Of a stretch of 15,215 bases of DNA, positions 7,182 to 13,575 are shown piece after piece. The position numbers and the translations under genes were made by a program. The notes below the pieces were generated by a model that saw nothing but the letters and a program-made list of their open reading frames with translations, was not told the origin of the DNA and made no database searches. The stretch spans positions 1-15,215 of the forward strand of contig JACCSM010000536.1 of NCBI GenBank assembly GCA_013698525.1, given 5' to 3'. Every line of letters starts with the position of its first letter. Position 1 is the stretch's first letter. This DNA comes from Rubrobacteraceae bacterium. GTDB taxonomy: Bacteria; Actinomycetota; Rubrobacteria; Rubrobacterales; Rubrobacteraceae.

Positions 7182-7739
7182 GTGCAGCTTGACGACGGAG
7201 CCAGAACGCTCGAAAGTGAGAGGATCGAGTTGCGGCGCCACTCCCGTAGGAACTACGACCTCTACGCGGCGTGGTACGGGGACCCGGAGATATGGCACCT
7301 GACGAGCTGGGCGCCATCGCCCCTGAGCCGTTCGACGGTCGAGAGGTTGTTCGAGGACAGGGAGATCTCGCAAACGGACGATTCTTTCGCCATCCATATC
7401 AAGGGCAACGACGAGCCTATCGGAGTGATCAGCCTCATGAACAAGACCGTGGCTAACGAGTCGGCGGAGCTATCGGTGATCGTGGGCCATCAGAACGACC
7501 GCCGCCAGGGTTATGGGACAGAGGCAATCGGCCGGCTTTTGCGCTACGCCTTCGAGGAGCTGGGGCTCAACCGCATCGGCCTGAGCGTCTTCGAGTTCAA
7601 CGAGGAGGCCATCTCGGCCTACGAGGGACTAGGCTTCGTGGAAGAAGGACGCTTCCGCCAGGCCATAAAGCGTCGCTCCGGTTTCCACGACGCCATCCTC
7701 ATGAGCATCCTGAAGTCGGAGTGGGAGTCTAACTCCTGA
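7182..7739 (+). CDS. GNAT-family N-acetyltransferase, RimJ/RimL-like
   Basis: This protein is expected to transfer an acetyl group from acetyl-CoA to an amine. The 185-aa sequence has the RimJ/RimL layout. An opening strand LESERIELRRHS is followed by the acetyl-CoA pyrophosphate loop RRQGYGTEAI (107-116, the Q/R-x-x-G-x-G/A pattern). Next comes NRIGLSVFEFNEEAISAYEGLGF (about 130-152), typical of motif B, and then EEGRFRQAIKRRSGFHDAILMSIL. The substrate could be a protein N-terminus, a polyamine or a drug, and the sequence does not decide. The GTG at 7182 is the likely start, with a -10 box placed for a leaderless message. The stop codon region overlaps the 3' end of convergent pheT by 11 bp. 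Confidence 0.88.
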   Translation: MQLDDGARTLESERIELRRHSRRNYDLYAAWYGDPEIWHLTSWAPSPLSRSTVERLFEDREISQTDDSFAIHIKGNDEPIGVISLMNKTVANESAELSVIVGHQNDRRQGYGTEAIGRLLRYAFEELGLNRIGLSVFEFNEEAISAYEGLGFVEEGRFRQAIKRRSGFHDAILMSILKSEWESNS

Positions 7740-10161
7740 CGCGTACGCCGAACTCGTCCTCGAGCCTGCTCAGGACGCGCCAGACCTCAGCGTCCACCTC
7801 TTCGTCCGTGAGCGTCTTCCCGCCCTGGAACGTGAAGCCGAAGGCTACGCTCTTCTGTCCCGGTGGAACGGGGCTTCCCGCATAGACATCGAAGACGCGT
7901 ACCTCGGTCAGCAATTGGCCGGGCAAATCCCGCACGGAGCGCAGCATGTCGCCCACCGGTATCCGTTCTTCGACGAGCACGGCCAGGTCCCTGGCGACTG
8001 CTGGAACGTTGACGAAAGGCTCGAATCGGGGCTCCGGAGCCGGCTGGCACAAGGCAGTGTCCAACTCCAGGGCGGCGACAGGCCAGCCGTCCAACCCGAA
8101 CCTCCCGGCGACCTCGGGATGTAGTTCCCCGACCCAGCCTGCCTCCTTGTCACCGGCAAGCACCGCCGCCGAGCGCCCTGGATGCAGGTACGGCCTCGTC
8201 GCAGGGACGAAACGGGCGCCCGGCACAAGCCGCTCGACGAGGCCCTTCGCCTCGAAGAAGCCGGCTCTGACCTCGGGCACGTTCCAGCCTGCGGGACGCA
8301 CGGTGCCGCCGAGCACGACCCCGATCCTGCTAACCTCCCGCACGCCCATGAGCCGGCCGGCTTCCTGAACGCCGCGCTCGCCCGTCATGCGGAACCGCAG
8401 CGCGGCCTCTCGCAGCTCGTCCTGCGGAACATCGGCGAAGAACACGTTCCCTACTTCGAACAGCGCTCCCCCCCGCGCCCCGAAAGCCCTGTTTCGGGCC
8501 GTGGCGTCGAGCAACCCTGGCAGGATGCTGGTCCGCAGATGGCCGCCTTCGGCGCTCAGGGGGTTCTCTAGCCTGACGGTCCCATCTTCCAGGCCGAGGT
8601 CCTCCGTCCAGCGCTCAGGGCCGAACGGGTACGTGATAGCCTCCGAGAGTCCGAGGTCAGCGAGCAGACGCCTTAGCAAACGCGTCCTTTGCTGGCCCTC
8701 CGTAAGTCCCCCGGTCTGCGGAACGGCGGGCAGCGTCTCGGGCACCCTGTCGAGCCCGATGAGCCTCCCGACCTCCTCGACGAGGTCGGCCTCGCGGCGG
8801 AGATCCCTCCTGAAGGTCGGAACGGTGGCCCACAACTCTCCGTCTTCCCGCTCGACCTCGCACCCGAGTGCTTCGAGACGTTCGACTGCCTCCTCCATCT
8901 GCACAGGCATGCCGAGCAGCAGCTCGGCCCGCCCGAGCCGCAAGGGTACGCGCCAGGGTTCTACGGGTTCAGGGTAGTGGCTGAGGGTGTCATCGGCGCT
9001 CCTCCCTCCAGGAGCTTGCGTGAGCAGGGCACTCACCCGGTCCATCGCGTAGGCCACCATGTTCGGGTCGAGGCCACGTTCGAAGCGGCCGGAGGCGTCG
9101 GTACGCAGGCCGAGCTTCTGGGAGGTCTGAAGGATGTTGCGGCCTTCGAATGTGGCGACCTCGATCAAGGCGTCCGTGGTCTCCTCCCCCACCTCGGCGT
9201 CCTCGGCGCCCATCAACCCGGCGATCACAAGCCCGCGCTCCTCGTCGGCAATCACGAGCACCTCCTCGTCGAGCACGCGCGTGGATCCATCGAGGAGTGT
9301 GATCTTCTCCCTCGTCCTCCCGCGCCTGACGACGATTCCCTCACGCACCCTGACCGCGTCGAAAGCGTGGATGGGCTGGCCGGTCTCGAGCATCACGTAG
9401 TTGGTCGCGTCCACGATAGCGTTTATAGGCCGCATGCCACCAGCGTAGATCCTGCGCCGCATCCACAGCGGCGCCACCTGCCCAGGTTCGAGGTCGGAGA
9501 TGCGCCTGAGATCGTAACGCGGACATAGATCCTCGGCCTCGACCCTGAGCCCGAAGTCGCGGGTCGGCTTCCCCCCTGTTGCGAAAGATGGTTCGGGGAT
9601 CCTGTATTCCGTCTTCAGTATGGCGGCGAGCTCCCTGGCCACCCCGATCATGCCCCACAGGTCAGGCCTGTTCGGGGTAACGTCGATGTCGAGGACGGTC
9701 TCCCCGACCGGGAAGTACTCGGCGACCGGACGCCCGACCTCGTGAGAATCGTCGAGCAGGAGTATCCCACCGTGGTCCGCCGAGATGCCGAGCTCGCGCT
9801 CGCTCATCATCATCCCGTAGGACTCCAGACCGCGCAGCTTCGCCTTTTTCAGCGTCGTCCCGTCGGACATAACGCTGCCTGGCAGCACGACGGGTACGCG
9901 GACACCGGGGCGAGGGTTCTGGGCGCCGGCTACGATCTGCACCTCCCTGCCGCCGAGGTCGACCTTCGCGACGAAGAGCCTGTCGGCGTTGGGATGCGGT
10001 CCGAACTCGACGACCTCACCAATGACGACCTCGCCCTCGATCACGCCCAGGCGGTAGACGCCGTCGATCTCCTGGCTGCGGAGGGAAAAGAGGTCGACCA
10101 GTTCATCGGCTCGGAGGTCGAAGTCGAGGTACTCGTGTAGCCAGCTTAACGGTACGCGCAA
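7729..10161 (-). CDS. pheT: phenylalanyl-tRNA synthetase beta subunit
   Basis: This is the large subunit of the alpha2-beta2 enzyme that charges tRNA-Phe; beta holds the editing site and tRNA-binding domains. The 810-aa protein begins MRVPLSWLHEYLDF, the standard family opening. It continues with an EMAP-like tRNA-binding domain (about 40-150, with PNADRLFVAKVD), B3/B4 editing domain (about 205-370), B5 domain (about 400-470), the catalytic-like core, and a C-terminal ferredoxin-fold anticodon-binding domain (about 716-809, ending in GKTLTDEEVDAEVWRVL). The length is normal for bacteria. The start codon is TTG at 10159-10161, supported by AAGGGG (10168-10173) with a 6-nt gap. It follows pheS by 18 nt and is the last gene of the operon. 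Confidence 0.97.
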   Translation of the reverse strand: MRVPLSWLHEYLDFDLRADELVDLFSLRSQEIDGVYRLGVIEGEVVIGEVVEFGPHPNADRLFVAKVDLGGREVQIVAGAQNPRPGVRVPVVLPGSVMSDGTTLKKAKLRGLESYGMMMSERELGISADHGGILLLDDSHEVGRPVAEYFPVGETVLDIDVTPNRPDLWGMIGVARELAAILKTEYRIPEPSFATGGKPTRDFGLRVEAEDLCPRYDLRRISDLEPGQVAPLWMRRRIYAGGMRPINAIVDATNYVMLETGQPIHAFDAVRVREGIVVRRGRTREKITLLDGSTRVLDEEVLVIADEERGLVIAGLMGAEDAEVGEETTDALIEVATFEGRNILQTSQKLGLRTDASGRFERGLDPNMVAYAMDRVSALLTQAPGGRSADDTLSHYPEPVEPWRVPLRLGRAELLLGMPVQMEEAVERLEALGCEVEREDGELWATVPTFRRDLRREADLVEEVGRLIGLDRVPETLPAVPQTGGLTEGQQRTRLLRRLLADLGLSEAITYPFGPERWTEDLGLEDGTVRLENPLSAEGGHLRTSILPGLLDATARNRAFGARGGALFEVGNVFFADVPQDELREAALRFRMTGERGVQEAGRLMGVREVSRIGVVLGGTVRPAGWNVPEVRAGFFEAKGLVERLVPGARFVPATRPYLHPGRSAAVLAGDKEAGWVGELHPEVAGRFGLDGWPVAALELDTALCQPAPEPRFEPFVNVPAVARDLAVLVEERIPVGDMLRSVRDLPGQLLTEVRVFDVYAGSPVPPGQKSVAFGFTFQGGKTLTDEEVDAEVWRVLSRLEDEFGVRVRS

Positions 10162-10167
10162 GGTGAT

Positions 10168-10173
10168 CCCCTT
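10168..10173 (-). promoter_or_regulatory. ribosome binding site of pheT
   Basis: AAGGGG stands 6 nt before the TTG at 10159-10161 on the minus strand, in the 18-nt gap after the pheS stop. It supports TTG as the start, which is also where conserved PheT sequence begins. Confidence 0.75.
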
Positions 10174-10179
10174 CTAGAA

Positions 10180-11208
10180 CTAGAACTGACGCAGAAAGCG
10201 GAGGTCGCCCTCGAAGAACAGGCGCAAGTCCGGGACACCGTACTTGACCATCGCCATCCTGTCAGGGCCCATCCCGAAGGCATATCCGGTGTACTCCTCG
10301 GGGTCGTAGCCGACCTCCTCTAGCACGCCGGGATCGACCATACCTGCCCCGAGCATCTCGAGCCAACCCGCGCCTTTGCAGACCTTGCAGTGCGGGTCCC
10401 TGCCGCCGCAGACAAAGCAGCTCACGTCCATTTCTACGCTCGGTTCGGTGAACTGGAAGTAGCTTGGCCGAACCCGGATCTCGACGCCCTCTCCGAAGAC
10501 GTGACGGGCCATCGCCCCGAGCGTCCCCTTCAAATGCCCGAGCGTGAGGCCCCTGTCCACAGCGAGACCTTCGATCTGGTGGAACATCGGCGTGTGCGTC
10601 GGGTCGGAGTCGCGCCTGTACGTGCGTCCCGGACACACCACGTAGACGGGCGGCTCCTGCGCGAGCATCGTCCTGATCTGCATCGGCGACGTCTGCGTAC
10701 GCAAAACCAGCCCATCATCCACGAAAAACGTGTCCTGCATCGTGCGTGCAGGATGGCCTGGCGGTATACCCAGGGCCGTGAAGTTGTAGTAGTCGGTCTC
10801 GACCTCGGGCCCCTCGGCGACGCGATAACCAAGCCCAACGAAGAAGTCGATGACGTCGTCTATTACGATCTGGGATGGATGCAGATGCCCCCTCGGAAAC
10901 GGGACACCAGGCAGCGTGACGTCGGCCGCTTCGGCCTGCAGACGCTCCTCCTGTTCGCGTGCCGCGACCTCTTCGGCCCTAGAGCCCAGGGCTGCTTCTA
11001 TCTCACGGGAGGCGAGGTTGGAGGATCTGCCGATCTCCTTGCGCTCGTCGGGCGATAGGGTGCCGATGCTCTTCTTTATCTCGGTTAGCTCCGCGGAGCG
11101 GCCGAGAAATCGTACTCGAATGTCTTCGAGATCGGCAGTGGAAGCACCGGAGGCGACGGCCGAGAGTGCCTCGGATTTCAACTGTTCGATGCGCTCGCTC
11201 ACCGTCAT
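10180..11208 (-). CDS. pheS: phenylalanyl-tRNA synthetase alpha subunit
   Basis: This is the catalytic subunit of the class II enzyme that attaches phenylalanine to tRNA-Phe. The 342-aa protein has an N-terminal coiled-coil arm (about 1-95) that contacts tRNA. Motif 1 lies near 115-140 (VIDFFVGLGY, EVETDYYNF). Motif 2 includes PGRTYRRDSDPTHTPMFHQIEG (about 193-214). Motif 3 is GMGPDRMAMVKYGVPDLR (312-329). Four cysteines (264, 267, 274, 277) in CFVCGGRDPHCKVC look like a metal-binding knuckle, as found in many bacterial PheS proteins. The ATG at 11206-11208 lies 9 nt after the methyltransferase stop with no clear ribosome site, so translation is probably coupled to that gene. Confidence 0.97.
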   Translation of the reverse strand: MTVSERIEQLKSEALSAVASGASTADLEDIRVRFLGRSAELTEIKKSIGTLSPDERKEIGRSSNLASREIEAALGSRAEEVAAREQEERLQAEAADVTLPGVPFPRGHLHPSQIVIDDVIDFFVGLGYRVAEGPEVETDYYNFTALGIPPGHPARTMQDTFFVDDGLVLRTQTSPMQIRTMLAQEPPVYVVCPGRTYRRDSDPTHTPMFHQIEGLAVDRGLTLGHLKGTLGAMARHVFGEGVEIRVRPSYFQFTEPSVEMDVSCFVCGGRDPHCKVCKGAGWLEMLGAGMVDPGVLEEVGYDPEEYTGYAFGMGPDRMAMVKYGVPDLRLFFEGDLRFLRQF

Positions 11209-11217
11209 AGTGGGCGA

Positions 11218-11904
11218 TTATGTTAGCACACGCGAATAAGCCTCGTAGAGCAGGATCGACGCCGCCACAGACGCATTCAACGAGGGCGCAAGCGAGGGTA
11301 TGCAGACCCGCATCTCGCAGGCTCGGACGACGTCTTCGGGCAAGCCAGCGCCCTCGGCGCCGATACAGAGTACGAGCCTGCTACGGGGCAGCGTCCCTGG
11401 CATACCCCCGTCCTCGGGGACGGCAGCAATGAGACCGAAACCGGCGCCGCCTGCCTCGGCCAGAAAGTCGACGGTCTCGACCTCCCGCGCCACAGGGGTG
11501 TGGAAGATGGACCCCATCGTCGCCCTTACCGTCTTCGGGTTGTAAAGGTCGGCGGAGCCTCTAGAGAGGGCGACACCGGCACCGAAGGCGTGGGCGGAGC
11601 GGATGGCCGTACCAACGTTCCCAGGATCCTGAACCCCGTGCAGCAGAACGACGCGCTGCACAGAGGACAATAGCCGGGTGGCGGTTACGTCAAGGAAAGG
11701 GAAGACCCCGACAGGGCCGGCAGGGGTCTTGAGCGTCGAAACGCGACGTATTTGCTCTACCTCATCGAAAACCTGTAAAGGTTCTGTGGGAGCCTCCTCG
11801 AGAACAGCGGCCCCTTCGGCCAGGAAGAGGCGTTCGGCCTCGCGGTGCTTTTTGGTCTTGAGCTTCGCAGCCCGCCTGGGAGAGATCGCCGGGGAACCCG
11901 GCAT
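11218..11904 (-). CDS. SpoU/TrmH-family RNA 2'-O-methyltransferase
   Basis: The protein probably methylates a ribose 2'-OH in rRNA or tRNA using S-adenosylmethionine. The three signatures of the SPOUT knot fold are present. Motif 1 is LHGVQDPGNVGTAIRSAHAFG (catalytic-region Asn96). Motif 2 is CIGAEGAGLP (about 180-189). Motif 3 is IPSLAPSLNASVAASILLYEA (about 202-222). The N-terminal L30e-like substrate domain is recognisable (FLAEGAAVLEEA) but shorter than usual. I prefer the ATG at 11902-11904 (228 aa), 7 nt after the rplT stop; an ATG at 11943 would overlap rplT by 32 bp. The same position in actinobacterial infC-rplT-pheS clusters is taken by the gene called tsnR. The exact target is unknown. 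Confidence 0.9.
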   Translation of the reverse strand: MPGSPAISPRRAAKLKTKKHREAERLFLAEGAAVLEEAPTEPLQVFDEVEQIRRVSTLKTPAGPVGVFPFLDVTATRLLSSVQRVVLLHGVQDPGNVGTAIRSAHAFGAGVALSRGSADLYNPKTVRATMGSIFHTPVAREVETVDFLAEAGGAGFGLIAAVPEDGGMPGTLPRSRLVLCIGAEGAGLPEDVVRACEMRVCIPSLAPSLNASVAASILLYEAYSRVLT

Positions 11905-11911
11905 CTCGCGG

Positions 11912-12535
11912 CTACTCGTCTTCGGTGGCAGCCTTCTCGACATCGCCGACGGTGATGCGCCCGCCCTGGCCCGTCCCCTCCACGCGAGAGAGGTCCACGT
12001 TCAGCTCCTCGGCCTTGCGTTCGGCTGCGTCGGTCGCCTCGATCTCCGCTTCCGAAGCTTCAGTCTCTTCCGCTTGCTCCGTCTGCTCCGCAGGCGCCTC
12101 GAGCGTACTGCGGGCGGATTGGCTGGGCTGTTCGGGCTCGGTGCTCCGTTCTACCTCGACCCGCCGGTCGACCGGCTTTCCGTCCAGGGCGTTCTTCGCC
12201 TGTGCTACGACGGCGCCGAAGATCTCCGGCTCCGTGACGGCGAGGTCGGCCAGGATCTTGCGGTCGAGGTCTATCTCGGCGAGCCTCAGACCGTGGATGA
12301 GCCTGGAGTAGGAGAGGCCGTGCTGGCGAGCGCCGGCGTTGATGCGCTGGATCCAGAGCGCCCTGAAGTCCCTCTTGCGCTGCTTTCGTCCTTCGTAAGC
12401 GTAGACGCCGCTCTTCCAGACTTGCTCCTTGGCCCGCTTGTACGAGCTGTGCTTGGTCCCGCGGTAGCCTTTCGCCTGCTCTAGAACCTTGCGGCGCTTC
12501 TTGCGGGCGTGGACGCTGCGCGCCGTGCGTGCCAT
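11912..12535 (-). CDS. rplT: ribosomal protein L20 fused to an E3-binding (PSBD)-like domain
   Basis: Residues 1-120 are a complete L20, a 50S assembly protein that binds 23S rRNA, with MARTARSVHARKKRRKVLEQ, YRGTKHSSYKRAKEQV and RDFRALWIQRINAG. L20 normally ends here at about 118 residues. In this gene the frame continues for 87 more. Residues 121-164 are an acidic Glu/Gln/Thr/Ser-rich linker, probably disordered. Residues about 165-203 read like the peripheral-subunit-binding domain of dihydrolipoamide acyltransferases: AERKAEELNVDLSRVEGTGQ followed by GGRIT...DVEKA. No stop or frame change separates the parts. A GGGGGAGAGG ribosome site overlaps the end of rpmI, and the ATG follows the rpmI stop after 1 nt. 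The role of the added domain is unknown. L20 is certain; the PSBD match is by motif. Confidence 0.93.
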   Translation of the reverse strand: MARTARSVHARKKRRKVLEQAKGYRGTKHSSYKRAKEQVWKSGVYAYEGRKQRKRDFRALWIQRINAGARQHGLSYSRLIHGLRLAEIDLDRKILADLAVTEPEIFGAVVAQAKNALDGKPVDRRVEVERSTEPEQPSQSARSTLEAPAEQTEQAEETEASEAEIEATDAAERKAEELNVDLSRVEGTGQGGRITVGDVEKAATEDE

Positions 12536-12536
12536 G

Positions 12537-12734
12537 CTACCTCTCCCCCAGAAGACGCTTGAGCTTCTTCTCGTCTGAGCGGGTCAGGTCGGTCTCCGTG
12601 TTGAGTCGCCGCTTCTGCTGCCGGCTCTTCTTCTCCAGCATATGATTGTGCCCGGCGCGGCGGCGCTTGAGCCTGCCGTTCTTGCGCACCTCGAAGCGCC
12701 CGGAAGCACCCTGGTGGGTCTTCATCTTCGGCAT
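12537..12734 (-). CDS. rpmI: ribosomal protein L35
   Basis: This 65-aa 50S subunit protein shows the family hallmarks MPKMKTHQGASGRFEV, GHNHMLEKKS and QQKRRL, and the normal length. The ATG at 12732-12734 is preceded by GGAGG with a 5-nt gap. It lies between infC and rplT as in most bacteria, and its stop is one base from the rplT start, so the two should be translated together. Confidence 0.97.
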   Translation of the reverse strand: MPKMKTHQGASGRFEVRKNGRLKRRRAGHNHMLEKKSRQQKRRLNTETDLTRSDEKKLKRLLGER

Positions 12735-12843
12735 GTGTCCTCCACGTTTCGTCTGCTCGATCCACCTGCGAAGAGGCTCGCGGCACGGGAGTAAGAGCCG
12801 TTTCGCCTCCTTCTGTCGTCACACTAGTGTATCAAACTGTTGC
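12735..12843 (-). promoter_or_regulatory. structured leader between infC and rpmI
   Basis: On the minus strand a bulged stem joins GAAGGAGGC (12805-12813) with GCCTCTTC (12770-12777). An inner CGGC/GCCG pair (12797-12800 with 12781-12784) extends it. The 5' arm contains AAGGAGG with no start codon at a useful distance. A perfect palindrome ACACTAGTGT lies at 12821-12830, just after the infC stop. In E. coli and B. subtilis, L20 represses this operon by binding mRNA near here, so an L20-responsive element is possible. I did not verify an L20-site fold. Confidence 0.45.
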
Positions 12844-13473
12844 TTATCTGCGAGCGGCCCTCTCCCTACGTCCATTCGGCTGGGGGGCCTGTGCCTCTGC
12901 TTGCGACCCTTCTCTGGACTCCTTCTTCGGGGCCATGACCATTACCATATTGCGCCCGTCCAGGTTGGGCTGGCTCTCTATACGCCCGATTTCATCGAGG
13001 TCGGTTGCGAGCCTCCTCAGGAGCCTCTCTCCGAGTTCGGGATGCTGCACCTCGCGTCCGCGGAACATGATCGTGACTTTTACCTTGTCACCGCCGCGAA
13101 GAAAGCGTTCGACGTGGCCACGTTTGGTGTTGAAGTCGTGGTCGCCTATCTTGGGCCTGAGCTTTATCTCCCGCACGTTGACGTTGACCTGCTTTTTGCG
13201 GGCTGCCTTGCGGTCCTGCTCCTTATGGTATTTGAACTTGCCGTAGTCCATCATTCGGACCACGGGGGGGTTGGCGTCCGGCGCTACCTCTACAAGATCG
13301 AGGTCAGCCCTCTCACCGTAATCCATGGCCTCGCGAATGTGCTTGATGCCTAGCTGTTCGCCGTCGGCCGAGATCAAACGCACCTCGCGTGCCCGGATCT
13401 GACCGTTTATTCGGGGTTCTTCTTCAGTCGCTACTGCGCACCACTCCTCTCGAAATCGAGTTTTCGGGGCCAT
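12844..13473 (-). CDS. infC: translation initiation factor IF3
   Basis: IF3 binds the 30S subunit, keeps it free of 50S and checks the start codon and initiator tRNA. The protein (209 aa from the ATG at 13471-13473) has the N-terminal domain (about 20-88, opening PRINGQIRAREVRLIS) and the linker signature MMDYGKFKYHKEQ. The C-terminal domain (about 95-182) contains KLRPKIGDHDFNTK and HPELGERLL. A charged tail of about 27 residues (183-209) extends past the usual end. The ATG follows GGTGG with a 5-nt gap, but family similarity starts only near residue 18, so the true start is uncertain. The frame is open to a TTG at 13527. A promoter sits directly upstream. Confidence 0.95.
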   Translation of the reverse strand: MAPKTRFREEWCAVATEEEPRINGQIRAREVRLISADGEQLGIKHIREAMDYGERADLDLVEVAPDANPPVVRMMDYGKFKYHKEQDRKAARKKQVNVNVREIKLRPKIGDHDFNTKRGHVERFLRGGDKVKVTIMFRGREVQHPELGERLLRRLATDLDEIGRIESQPNLDGRNMVMVMAPKKESREGSQAEAQAPQPNGRRERAARR

Positions 13474-13538
13474 TCGTCCACCGCGGACGATGGATTTGCT
13501 CGTGCGCCGGACGGACGCGGACCCCAACTACAAACTTA

Positions 13539-13568
13539 ATTATACCGCGCTCCCGAGTCTCGTGTCTA
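13539..13568 (-). promoter_or_regulatory. promoter of the infC-rpmI-rplT-pheST operon
   Basis: On the minus strand TAGACA (13563-13568, 5 of 6 to TTGACA) and a perfect TATAAT (13539-13544) are 18 bp apart. The whole element lies in the gap between the thrS stop and infC. The transcript would start near 13532, about 60 nt before the infC ATG. This lets the ribosomal-protein operon be driven separately from thrS. No terminator is seen after thrS. Confidence 0.72.
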
Positions 13569-13575
13569 TATGATC

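Noticed and set aside
8689..9528. Long open frame on the plus strand opposite pheT (279 codons)
   Set aside because: It is antisense to well-conserved PheT sequence, has no recognisable domain, and is explained by the high GC content.
10159..10175. GGATCACCT before pheT resembling the 3' end of 16S rRNA
   Set aside because: A short chance match; the adjacent AAGGGG and TTG explain the sequence as a ribosome site and start.
12481..12822. Open frame of 113 codons on the minus strand overlapping rpmI
   Set aside because: It is out of frame with rpmI, covers L35 and the L20 ribosome site, and has no ribosome site of its own before its GTG.
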